Source of the DNA: WHSW01 sp963781265
GTDB lineage: Bacteria; Actinomycetota; Thermoleophilia; Solirubrobacterales; 70-9
Reading direction: 5' to 3'
DNA: 64,000 bases
Assembly: GCA_963781265.1 (NCBI GenBank)
Contig: CAWAFH010000015.1
Coordinates: 124,001 to 188,000, forward strand
Below the pieces are notes generated by a model. That model ran no database searches and had not been told where the DNA came from. It saw only the letters and a list, made by a program, of their open reading frames with translations. Shown here one piece after another: positions 37,636-45,135 of this stretch (position 1 is its first letter; every line of letters starts with the position of its first letter). Both the position numbers and the translations under genes were made by a program.

Positions 37636-39001
37636 CGTGAAGGCATCGATCTTCAAGGCCTACGACGTCCGCGGCCTCTACGGCGAGGAGCTGGACGGCG
37701 AGGTCAACTACCAGCTCGGCCGCGCCTTCGCCCGGGTGCTGGCCGACCTGCGGGGCAAGCCGGTAGCCGAGCTGCGGATCGGGCTCGGCCGCGACATGCG
37801 GCTCCAGGCGCCGGAGATGGCCGGCCGGCTGCGTGACGGGATCGTCGCCGAGGGGGCCGACGTCGTCGATGCCGGGATGGTCGGCACCGAGATGCTCTAT
37901 TTCCTGGTCGGCTCGCGCGAGCTCGACGGCGGGGCGATGGTCACGGCCTCGCACAACCCGAAGGCGTACACCGGCGTCAAGCTGGTCCGCGAGGGCGCCC
38001 TGGCGCTCTCGGGCGATGCGGGGATCGGCGAGATCCGTGACCTGATCCTCTCGGCTGCCCTCGGCGAGGCCCCGGGCGGCGGGGCGGTCGAGGTGGTCGA
38101 CGTCTACGAGGACTTCCAGCGCCACGCGTTCGCCTCGATCGAGGTCGAGAACGTGAAGCCGCTCAAGGTCGTCGTCGACGGCGGCAACGGGATGGCCGGG
38201 CCGATGGTCGGCCCGCTGCTCGAGCGCCTGCCGCTCGAGCTGGTCGAGACCTACTGGGTCCCCGACGGCGAGTTCCCCGACCACGAGCCGAACCCGCTCC
38301 TGCCCGAGAACCGCCAATTCATCATCGACCGGGTGCTGGCCGAGGGCGCCGACCTCGGGATCGCCTGGGACGGCGACGCGGACCGATGCTTCTTCATCGA
38401 CGACAACGGGGAGTTCGTCGACGGCGACTTCCTCACCGCGCTGCTCTCGAGGCTGGTGCTCTCCAAGCAGCCGGGCGCGGACATCCTCTACGACGTGCGC
38501 GCCAGCCGCGCGGTCCCCGACACGGTCAGCGCCGCCGGCGGCACCCCGCACATCAACCGGGTCGGACATGCGTTCTTCAAGCAGGCGATGCGCGAGCTCG
38601 GCGGCGCGTTCGGCGGCGAGGTCTCGGGCCACTACTACTTTCGCGAGTTCTGGTGCGCGGACTCCGGCACCCTGCCCGCCCTGTTCGTGCTCGAGCTGCT
38701 CGGCGTCGAGGGACGGCCGCTCTCGGAGCTGGTCGGCGAGTTTCGCAGCCGTTACTTCATCTCCGGCGAGATCAACTCCGAGGTCGCCGATCAGGACGCG
38801 AAGATGAAGGAGATCGCCGCCGCCCACGCCGACGCGGAGATCGGCTGGCTCGACGGGGTCTCGGTCGATTACCCGGACTGGCACTTCAACGTCCGGCCGT
38901 CGAACACCGAGCCGCTCCTGCGACTGAACCTCGAGTCGCTGGTCTCGCGCGAGGACATGGAGCAAAAGCGCGACCAGATGCTGGACTTCATTCGCTCGTG
39001 A
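37628..39001 (+). CDS. Phosphomannomutase/phosphoglucomutase
   Basis: Alpha-D-phosphohexomutase of 457 residues. The phosphoserine loop is MVTASHNPKAYTG (Ser108), the metal loop WDGDADRCFF, the sugar loop GEVSGHYYF, and the phosphate loop RPSNTEPLLR. It interconverts hexose 1- and 6-phosphates, feeding sugar nucleotide synthesis. The TTG at 37628 overlaps the HIT gene; a GTG at 37637 is an alternative start. Confidence 0.92.
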   Translation: MTDVKASIFKAYDVRGLYGEELDGEVNYQLGRAFARVLADLRGKPVAELRIGLGRDMRLQAPEMAGRLRDGIVAEGADVVDAGMVGTEMLYFLVGSRELDGGAMVTASHNPKAYTGVKLVREGALALSGDAGIGEIRDLILSAALGEAPGGGAVEVVDVYEDFQRHAFASIEVENVKPLKVVVDGGNGMAGPMVGPLLERLPLELVETYWVPDGEFPDHEPNPLLPENRQFIIDRVLAEGADLGIAWDGDADRCFFIDDNGEFVDGDFLTALLSRLVLSKQPGADILYDVRASRAVPDTVSAAGGTPHINRVGHAFFKQAMRELGGAFGGEVSGHYYFREFWCADSGTLPALFVLELLGVEGRPLSELVGEFRSRYFISGEINSEVADQDAKMKEIAAAHADAEIGWLDGVSVDYPDWHFNVRPSNTEPLLRLNLESLVSREDMEQKRDQMLDFIRS

Positions 39002-40035
39002 CGCCCGAGGAGGCGCTGGACGCCGCCCGCGCAGCGGGAATCAGACGCCTGCAGATCCCAACCCCGTTCGCGGTCGGGCGGGTCAACTGCTACCTGCTCG
39101 AGGACGAGCCGCTGACCCTCATCGACACGGGCCCGAACTCGGGCAAGTCGCTCGACGAGCTCGAGCGCCAGCTCGCCGACGCCGGGCATTCGATCGAGGA
39201 CCTGGAGCTGATCGTGATCACCCACCAGCACATCGATCACCTCGGCCTGGTCGAGATCGCAGCCGCCCGCTCCGGCGCGTCGGTGGCCGCGATCGACGTC
39301 GTCGTCCCGTTCGTCGAGAGTTACGGGGCCGACACCGAGCGCGACGACGAGTTCGCCGGCGGGCTGATGCGCCGCTACGGGATCCCCGACGACGTGGTCA
39401 GCGCGCTGCGCAGCGTCTCGGCGAGCTTTCGTGGCTGGGGCTCGGCGGCGCGGGTCGACCGGCCGCTCGCCGACGGGGAGCTGCTCCAGCTGCGCGACCG
39501 CGCGCTCGAAGTTCAGCTTCGGCCGGGGCACAGCCCCTCGGACACGCTCTTTTGGGATCGCGACCGCGCGATCCTCATCTGCGCCGACCACCTGATCGGC
39601 CACATCTCCTCGAACCCGCTCCTCTCGAGACCGCTCGACGGCTCGGACGAACGGCCGCGCGCCCTGGTCACGTACCTGCGCTCGCTCGCGCGCACCCGCG
39701 AGCTGCCGGCCGCGATCCTGCTCCCCGGCCACGGCGAGCCGATCACCGATCACGTCTCGCTGATCGACGACCGCTTCGCCCTCCACCGCCGCCGCGCCGA
39801 GAAGCTGCGGGGGCTGATCGCCGAGCGGCCGCGGACGGCCTACGAGCTGGCCCAGGAGCTGTGGGGAAACGTCGCGGTCACCCAGGCCTTCCTCACCCTG
39901 TCCGAGGTGGTCGGCCACGTCGACCTGCTGATCGACGCGGGGCTGGTGCGCGAGGTCGCCGACGGCGAGGTCGTTCGCTTCGAGGCCACGGGGGCCGACG
40001 GCGAGGTCGCGATCCCGCCTACGATCACGGCGTGA
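38998..40035 (+). CDS. Metallo-beta-lactamase-fold hydrolase with C-terminal winged helix
   Basis: A 345-residue MBL-fold protein. Metal ligands: His76-x-His78-x-Asp80-His81 in ITHQHIDHLG, then GHSPSDTLFW, CADHLIGH and LLPGHGEP. The C-terminal 80 residues (YELAQELWGNVAVTQAFLT and onward) form a winged-helix-like domain, as in LACTB2-type proteins. The GTG start at 38998 overlaps the mutase stop as GTGA. Substrate unknown. Confidence 0.85.
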   Translation: MTPEEALDAARAAGIRRLQIPTPFAVGRVNCYLLEDEPLTLIDTGPNSGKSLDELERQLADAGHSIEDLELIVITHQHIDHLGLVEIAAARSGASVAAIDVVVPFVESYGADTERDDEFAGGLMRRYGIPDDVVSALRSVSASFRGWGSAARVDRPLADGELLQLRDRALEVQLRPGHSPSDTLFWDRDRAILICADHLIGHISSNPLLSRPLDGSDERPRALVTYLRSLARTRELPAAILLPGHGEPITDHVSLIDDRFALHRRRAEKLRGLIAERPRTAYELAQELWGNVAVTQAFLTLSEVVGHVDLLIDAGLVREVADGEVVRFEATGADGEVAIPPTITA

Positions 40036-41048
40036 GCGCGGGCACCGCTGTGAGTTCAGGCGACCGGGTCAAGCCGTCGGTCAACGGGGGCTCGTCCGGG
40101 GCGCGGGCGAGCAAGAAGCGGATGCTGATCATCGTCAACCCCTACGCGACGACGGTGTCGGATCGGCTCAAGAACCTGGTCGTCTACGCGCTCCAGGGCC
40201 GCTACGAGGTCGAGGCGGTCTCCACCGAGGCCCAGAACCACGCGACCGAGATCGGCCGCGAGGCGATCGACGGCGGCTACGACCTGGTCGTCGCCTTCGG
40301 CGGCGACGGGACCCTGAACGAGGTCGCCAACGGTCTCGCCGGGACCGACGTGCCCGTCTCGATCCTGCCCGGCGGCTCGACCAACGTCGTCGCGAGGACG
40401 CTCGGGATCCCGAACGACGTCGTCGACGCGACCGAGCACCTGCTCGGGCTCGCCGACCGCTTCGAGCCACGCCGCATCGACCTCGGGATCGCCAACGGGC
40501 GCCGCTTCGTCTTCTCGTGCGGCTCTGGGCTCGACGCCTCGGCGGCGATGCGGGTCGACCGCAGGCCGAAGCTCAAGGCGAAGGCCGGGCCGTACTTCTA
40601 CGCATGGGTCGCGCTCAGCTCCTTCTATCGCGACTACCTGCGCAACCCGGTCCGGATGCGCCTCGAGGCGGGCCCGCGCAGCGCCGAAGGGGTCACCGTC
40701 CTCGCGCAGAACTCCGACCCGTTCACCTACTTCGGCAGCCGCCCGGTTCGGGTGTGCGAGAACGTCGAGATCGACGACGGGACGCTCTCGGTCGCCGTCC
40801 TGCGTCGCGCCGCTCAGCGCGACATGGGCTCGATCGTCGCCCGGGTGCTCACCGAGCGCCTGCGGGCCCCGGGCCACCGCCAGATCGACCACTTCGACGA
40901 CGTCACCGAGGCGGTGGTCAAATCGGTCACGATCGGCGCCGACGGCGAGCCGCGGCCGTTTCCGATCCAGGTCGACGGCGACTTCGTCGGCGTCCATCCC
41001 GAGCTCGCCCTGGCGATCGATCCGGGGGCGCTGACGGTCATTGCCTGA
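40032..41048 (+). CDS. Diacylglycerol/lipid kinase family protein
   Basis: A 338-residue protein from GTG 40032. After a Ser/Gly-rich N-terminus it has IIVNPYA, then the nucleotide motif FGGDGTLNEVANGL at about 89-102 and PGGSTNVVART, all typical of the DAGK catalytic fold. The C-terminal half (IQVDGDFVG) completes the fold. The target lipid cannot be deduced. Start overlaps the MBL gene stop as GTGA. Confidence 0.88.
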   Translation: MSAGTAVSSGDRVKPSVNGGSSGARASKKRMLIIVNPYATTVSDRLKNLVVYALQGRYEVEAVSTEAQNHATEIGREAIDGGYDLVVAFGGDGTLNEVANGLAGTDVPVSILPGGSTNVVARTLGIPNDVVDATEHLLGLADRFEPRRIDLGIANGRRFVFSCGSGLDASAAMRVDRRPKLKAKAGPYFYAWVALSSFYRDYLRNPVRMRLEAGPRSAEGVTVLAQNSDPFTYFGSRPVRVCENVEIDDGTLSVAVLRRAAQRDMGSIVARVLTERLRAPGHRQIDHFDDVTEAVVKSVTIGADGEPRPFPIQVDGDFVGVHPELALAIDPGALTVIA

Positions 41049-41487
41049 GGCCGATCCCGAGTGCCTCTTCTGTCGCATCATCGCCGGCGAGACCCCGGCT
41101 GAGATCGTCTTCGAGGACGAGGTCTCGCTCGCGTTCCTCGATATCCGCCCGGTCTTTCACGGGCATACGCTCCTCGTATCGCGCGCCCATCACGAAACGC
41201 TCGCCGACCTGCCGGCCGAACTGATCGAGCCTTATTTCACGAACGTCCAGATGCTCTCGGGCGCCGTGCCCGACGCGATGGGCGCGCAGGGCTCCTTCGT
41301 CGCGATCAACAACGTGGTCAGCCAATCGGTGCCCCACCTGCACACCCACGTCGTCCCGCGGGTGCGCAAGGACGGCCTGCGCGGGTTCTTCTGGCCGCGG
41401 ACCAAGTACTCCCACGACGCTCACGCGGCCGAGACCGCGGACCTGATCCGCGGGGCGGTCGCTAGAGCCGGAGCGTCTCGAACCTGA
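41041..41487 (+). CDS. HIT family hydrolase
   Basis: A 148-residue histidine-triad protein from TTG 41041 (PEADPECLFCRIIAG). It has a CxxC pair at Cys8 and Cys11, and the triad His99-x-His101-x-His103 in PHLHTHVVPR. Closer to Hint-type nucleotide hydrolases than the HIT protein at 37144. The start overlaps the lipid kinase gene; the 3' end overlaps the nuclease-like gene on the opposite strand by 26 bp. Confidence 0.9.
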   Translation: MPEADPECLFCRIIAGETPAEIVFEDEVSLAFLDIRPVFHGHTLLVSRAHHETLADLPAELIEPYFTNVQMLSGAVPDAMGAQGSFVAINNVVSQSVPHLHTHVVPRVRKDGLRGFFWPRTKYSHDAHAAETADLIRGAVARAGASRT

Positions 41488-41869
41488 CCCTGCCCTCGGC
41501 GATCGCCCGCTCGACCTCGCGCTCGCTGGCGCTGAGGCGCGAGCCGCCGGTCTTCACCTCGACCAGGACCACCTCGCGCAACTCGCCGCACCCGAGCCCG
41601 TCGAAGACGACGTAGTCGATCGGCGCGCCGAGAAAGCGCGCCTCCGCCGGGTCGAAGCGGTCGCTGAACGCCGGGACCAGCGGCGCCATCTGCTCGCCCG
41701 CCTTGCCGGCGAGGACGCTGCGACTGCGCCTGGTCGCGTCCTTGCGGGCGGCGGCGAGATCGGCCTCGCCGTAGCGATAGGTGAGCCGGTAGCGGACATG
41801 CGAGATCGCCAGCCAGGCGAGCGCCGCGATCGCGATCGTCAGCAGCGCGGTGGCGGCGGTTGCGTTCAT
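41462..41869 (-). CDS. Membrane-anchored Holliday-junction-resolvase-like nuclease
   Basis: A 135-residue protein with one N-terminal transmembrane helix (about 5-24, ATALLTIAIAALAWLAISHV) and a nuclease-like core: LAGKAGEQMAPLVPAF, ARFLGAPIDYVVFDGL (Asp) and VLVEVKTGGSRLS (Glu-x-Lys). The arrangement and LGAPIDYVVFDG match the archaeal-type HJR-related family. ATG at 41869. Function is unknown; the membrane anchor is a notable feature of the family. Confidence 0.78.
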   Translation of the reverse strand: MNATAATALLTIAIAALAWLAISHVRYRLTYRYGEADLAAARKDATRRSRSVLAGKAGEQMAPLVPAFSDRFDPAEARFLGAPIDYVVFDGLGCGELREVVLVEVKTGGSRLSASEREVERAIAEGRVRFETLRL

Positions 41870-41943
41870 CGGCCCAGTGTGGGTGCCGGCGCGGTCGCCA
41901 CCGCGAATCTGCAAGGCCGCACCCGGCGGCGGGGCGGTTCGGC

Positions 41944-42780
41944 TCAGACCTCGTTGCCCGCCCGGTAGCCGACGTTGTGGGCGATCAGGCCGAGCCCGTC
42001 GAGGGCGCGGAAGATGGCGGGCTCGACGCGGCCGCGGATCAGGTGGCCGCTCACGTCCCAGGCCGAGCCGATCAGGCCGTGGACCAGCGGCCACCGCGGC
42101 GCCGCGCCCGGATGGCGCTCGTTGAGCCAGCACGAGCCGGCGCCGTACCGGGCGATCATCGCCAGGAACGAGCCCAGGTCCTCCCGGTGGTGGTGCTCGA
42201 CCCGCGCCGCCGGCCGTTGCTCCAGCTCCCACCCCGCTTCGCGCATGCGCCAGCAGAAGTCGACGTCGCCCGCCGAGCGGATCCCGTCGGCGAAGCCGCC
42301 GAGCTCGTCGAACGTCTTGCGGCGGATCAGCAGGTTGCCGGTGGCGGCGGCGACGCCGGCCGAGCCGTGCATGCCCTCCGCCTGATCGAGGAAGTTGCGA
42401 TCGCGCGCGTAGCGGGCGAGCAGCGAGTCCTGTTCGATGACGCCGACGATGCCGCCCGCGACCGCCCCGGCGCGCTCGCCGATCGGCTCGGCGAAGTAGC
42501 GATCGATCAGGTCGGGCTCGGGCACGCAATCGGCGTCCACGAACAGGAGCCATTCACCGCGCGCGGCGGCGGCCCCGGCGTTGCGGGCGAAGTAGGACGA
42601 CGGCTGCTCGGACGCGTGGACCACCGTGGCGATCCCGGCGAAGGCGCGCTCGGCGACCCCCGCCACCGTGTTGTCGGCGACGATCAGCTCGTCCCCGGGG
42701 CGGAGCGCGAGCCCGTCGAACGCCTCCCCGGCGCGAAGCGCGTACGCCTCGTCGCCGCACAACGGCACCACCACCGCCAC
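41944..42780 (-). CDS. Glycosyltransferase family 2
   Basis: A 278-residue GT-A fold enzyme: nucleotide motif VVVPLCGDEAYAL, ELIVADN, the DxD-type FVDADCVPEPD (Asp82, Asp84), and the acceptor site GGFADGIRSAGDVDFCWRM. The C-terminus is amphipathic but no clear transmembrane helix is seen. GTG start at 42780, 40 bp after rel, the gap being filled by heptad repeats. Donor and acceptor unknown. Confidence 0.82.
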   Translation of the reverse strand: MAVVVPLCGDEAYALRAGEAFDGLALRPGDELIVADNTVAGVAERAFAGIATVVHASEQPSSYFARNAGAAAARGEWLLFVDADCVPEPDLIDRYFAEPIGERAGAVAGGIVGVIEQDSLLARYARDRNFLDQAEGMHGSAGVAAATGNLLIRRKTFDELGGFADGIRSAGDVDFCWRMREAGWELEQRPAARVEHHHREDLGSFLAMIARYGAGSCWLNERHPGAAPRWPLVHGLIGSAWDVSGHLIRGRVEPAIFRALDGLGLIAHNVGYRAGNEV

Positions 42781-42790
42781 GGTTGGCCTC

Positions 42791-42818
42791 GAGCGCCGGG
42801 CGCCGAGCGGCGAGCCCC
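42791..42818. repeat. Heptad repeat between rel and the glycosyltransferase gene
   Basis: Four contiguous 7-bp units (GAGCGCC, GGGCGCC, GAGCGGC, GAGCCCC), ending 2 bp before the rel stop at 42821. They fill most of the 40-bp intergenic gap. Confidence 0.65.
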
Positions 42819-42820
42819 GA

Positions 42821-45109
42821 TCAGTCAGTCGGCGTCACCCGATACGCATCGAACACGGCCTCGAGGCTGCGGAGCCGGTTGATGCACTGCTTCAGCTGCT
42901 GCGAGTCGCCGACCTCCACCACGAAGCGGTTGCGCACCATCGGGTGCTTGGTCGAGCAGTTGGCCTCGAGGATGTTCACGCCCGCCTCCGAGAAGGTCCT
43001 CGACAGGTCTTCAAGGAGGCGAGTTCGATCCCACGCGTCGACCTGGAGCTCGACCCGGTAGGACGTGGCGTTGTCGCCGGCCCAGGAGACGTCGGTGAAC
43101 CGCTCCGGCGCCTTCATCAGCGCGCTGACGTTCTTGCAGTCGTCGCGGTGGATCGTGATCCCGCGCCCGAGCGAGACGTAACCGACGATCTCGTCGCCCG
43201 GGACCGGGCGACAGCACTTGGCCAGCCGGACGACGACGTCGTCAACGCCCTCGACCTTGATCCCGTAGCTGGACGCGTCCTGGGTGCGCCGCTGGCGCTC
43301 GTCGCGCCCCTCGAGCACGCCCGCGAGGCGCGCCTCGGTCTCGTCGCCGGCGACCGCATCGCCGGACTTGAGCCGCTGCATCACCTTCGTGACCACGGTC
43401 TTCGTCGAGATCTTGCCCTGGCCGAGCGCGATGTAGAAGTCGTCGGCCTTGCGGAAGCCCATCTCGCGCGTCAGGTCGGCGAGCAGCGGCGAGCCGGCGA
43501 TCCGCTGCGGCGGCAGCCCGTTCTTGCGCAGCGCGGCCTGCAGGTCGTCGCGGCCGCGGTGCTCGGCGTCCTCGCGCCGCTCGCGCTTCAGCGAGGCGCG
43601 GATCTTGTTGCGCGCCCGGCTCGTCCGCACCAGGGCGAGCCAGTCGCGCGACGGCCCGCGGTCCTGCTTCGACGTGAGGATCTCGACGATGTCGCCGGAC
43701 TTCAACTGGTAGTGCAGCGGCACGATCTTGCCGTTGACCTTGGCGCCGACGCAGCGGTGGCCGATGTCGGTGTGGACCGAGTACGCGAAGTCGAGCGGGG
43801 TCGAGCCCGCGGACAGGTTCTTGACCTCGCCGCGCGGCGTGAACACGAACACCTCGTCCTCGAACAGGTCCACCTTGAGCGACTCGAGGAACTCGGTCGC
43901 GTCCTCGGCGCCGTCGTTCTCGAGCAACTGGCGCAGCCAGGTCATCTTGTCGCGCTCGGCGTTCGCCGACTTCGAGCCCTCCTTGTAGATGACGTGGGCC
44001 GCGATCCCGTACTCGGCGGTCTCGTGCATGTCCGGCGTGCGGATCTGGATCTCGAGCGGCCTGCCCTCGGGCCCGATCACGGTCGTGTGCAGCGCCTGGT
44101 ACAGGTTCAGCTTCGGCGTCGCGATGAAGTCCTTGAACCGGCCGGGGAGCGGCTTCCAAATCGAGTGGACGATCCCGATCGCGCCATAGCAGTCCTTGAC
44201 CGAGTCCACGATCACCCGCATCGCGGTGAGGTCGTAGATCTCGTTGAACTCGCGCCCCTTCTTCGACATCTTCGAGTAGATCGAATAGAAGTGCTTGGCG
44301 CGGCCCGAGATCTGCGCCTCGATCCCGACCTTGCGCAGCTCGGCGACGAGGAAGTCACCGGCGTCGGTCACGTAGGACTCGCGCTCATTGCGCTGCTGGG
44401 CGACCAGCTTCTTGATCTCCTCGTACTTGCGCGGGTGCAGGCGCTGGAACGAGAGGTCCTCGAGTTCCCACTTGATCGCGTGGATCCCGAGCCGGTGCGC
44501 GAGCGGCGCGTAGATCTCGAGCGTCTCGCGCGCCTTCTCGATCTGCTTCTGCTTCGGCATCGCCTCGAGCGTGCGCATGTTGTGCAGGCGGTCGGCGAGC
44601 TTGATCAGGATGACCCGGACGTCCGTGGCCATCGCGACCATCATCTTCCGGTAGTTCTCGGCCTGGTGCTCGTCGCGGCTCTGGAAGGTGATCTCGGTCA
44701 GCTTCGTCACGCCGTCGACCAGCTGGGCGATCTCGTCGCCGAACTGGTCGCGGACCTCGTCGAGGCTGGCCGAGGTGTCCTCGACCGTGTCGTGCAGGAG
44801 CGCCGCGCTCAGCGTGTCGGTGTCGAGTCGCAGCCCGGCGCAGATCTTCGCGACCTCGACCGGGTGGGTGATGAAGTCCTCGCCGGATTTGCGCCGCTGG
44901 TCGGCGTGGCGCTCGCACGCGAAGGCGAATGCGCGCTCGATCGTGTCGCGCTCGATCGCCGGATCGCCGTTGGCCGTGTGCTCGCCGACGACGGCGAACA
45001 GGTCGCCGAGCAGCGCGCGTTCGTCCGCGGTCAGGCCCTTGGTGACCTCGTTCACCGGAGCCGCGGGCCCGTGCGCGTCGTCCGCGCCGACCTGGACGTG
45101 GCCGCTCAC
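42821..45109 (-). CDS. rel: RelA/SpoT-type (p)ppGpp synthetase/hydrolase
   Basis: Long RSH enzyme of the stringent response. From GTG 45109 (762 residues): HD hydrolase domain (His106-Asp107 in LLHDTVED; REDRLHNMRTL-type motif as LADRLHNMRT), synthetase domain (GREFNEIYDLTAMRV), TGS domain (DEVFVFTPRGEVKNL), then zinc-finger-like CCRPVPGD and a C-terminal ACT domain. Both catalytic halves look intact, so it is probably bifunctional. The frame is open to 45184, but that would overlap recJ; no strong ribosome binding site decides. Confidence 0.95.
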   Translation of the reverse strand: MSGHVQVGADDAHGPAAPVNEVTKGLTADERALLGDLFAVVGEHTANGDPAIERDTIERAFAFACERHADQRRKSGEDFITHPVEVAKICAGLRLDTDTLSAALLHDTVEDTSASLDEVRDQFGDEIAQLVDGVTKLTEITFQSRDEHQAENYRKMMVAMATDVRVILIKLADRLHNMRTLEAMPKQKQIEKARETLEIYAPLAHRLGIHAIKWELEDLSFQRLHPRKYEEIKKLVAQQRNERESYVTDAGDFLVAELRKVGIEAQISGRAKHFYSIYSKMSKKGREFNEIYDLTAMRVIVDSVKDCYGAIGIVHSIWKPLPGRFKDFIATPKLNLYQALHTTVIGPEGRPLEIQIRTPDMHETAEYGIAAHVIYKEGSKSANAERDKMTWLRQLLENDGAEDATEFLESLKVDLFEDEVFVFTPRGEVKNLSAGSTPLDFAYSVHTDIGHRCVGAKVNGKIVPLHYQLKSGDIVEILTSKQDRGPSRDWLALVRTSRARNKIRASLKRERREDAEHRGRDDLQAALRKNGLPPQRIAGSPLLADLTREMGFRKADDFYIALGQGKISTKTVVTKVMQRLKSGDAVAGDETEARLAGVLEGRDERQRRTQDASSYGIKVEGVDDVVVRLAKCCRPVPGDEIVGYVSLGRGITIHRDDCKNVSALMKAPERFTDVSWAGDNATSYRVELQVDAWDRTRLLEDLSRTFSEAGVNILEANCSTKHPMVRNRFVVEVGDSQQLKQCINRLRSLEAVFDAYRVTPTD

Positions 45110-45135
45110 GGGAGCCCCCGCCCGGTTGGCCTCCG

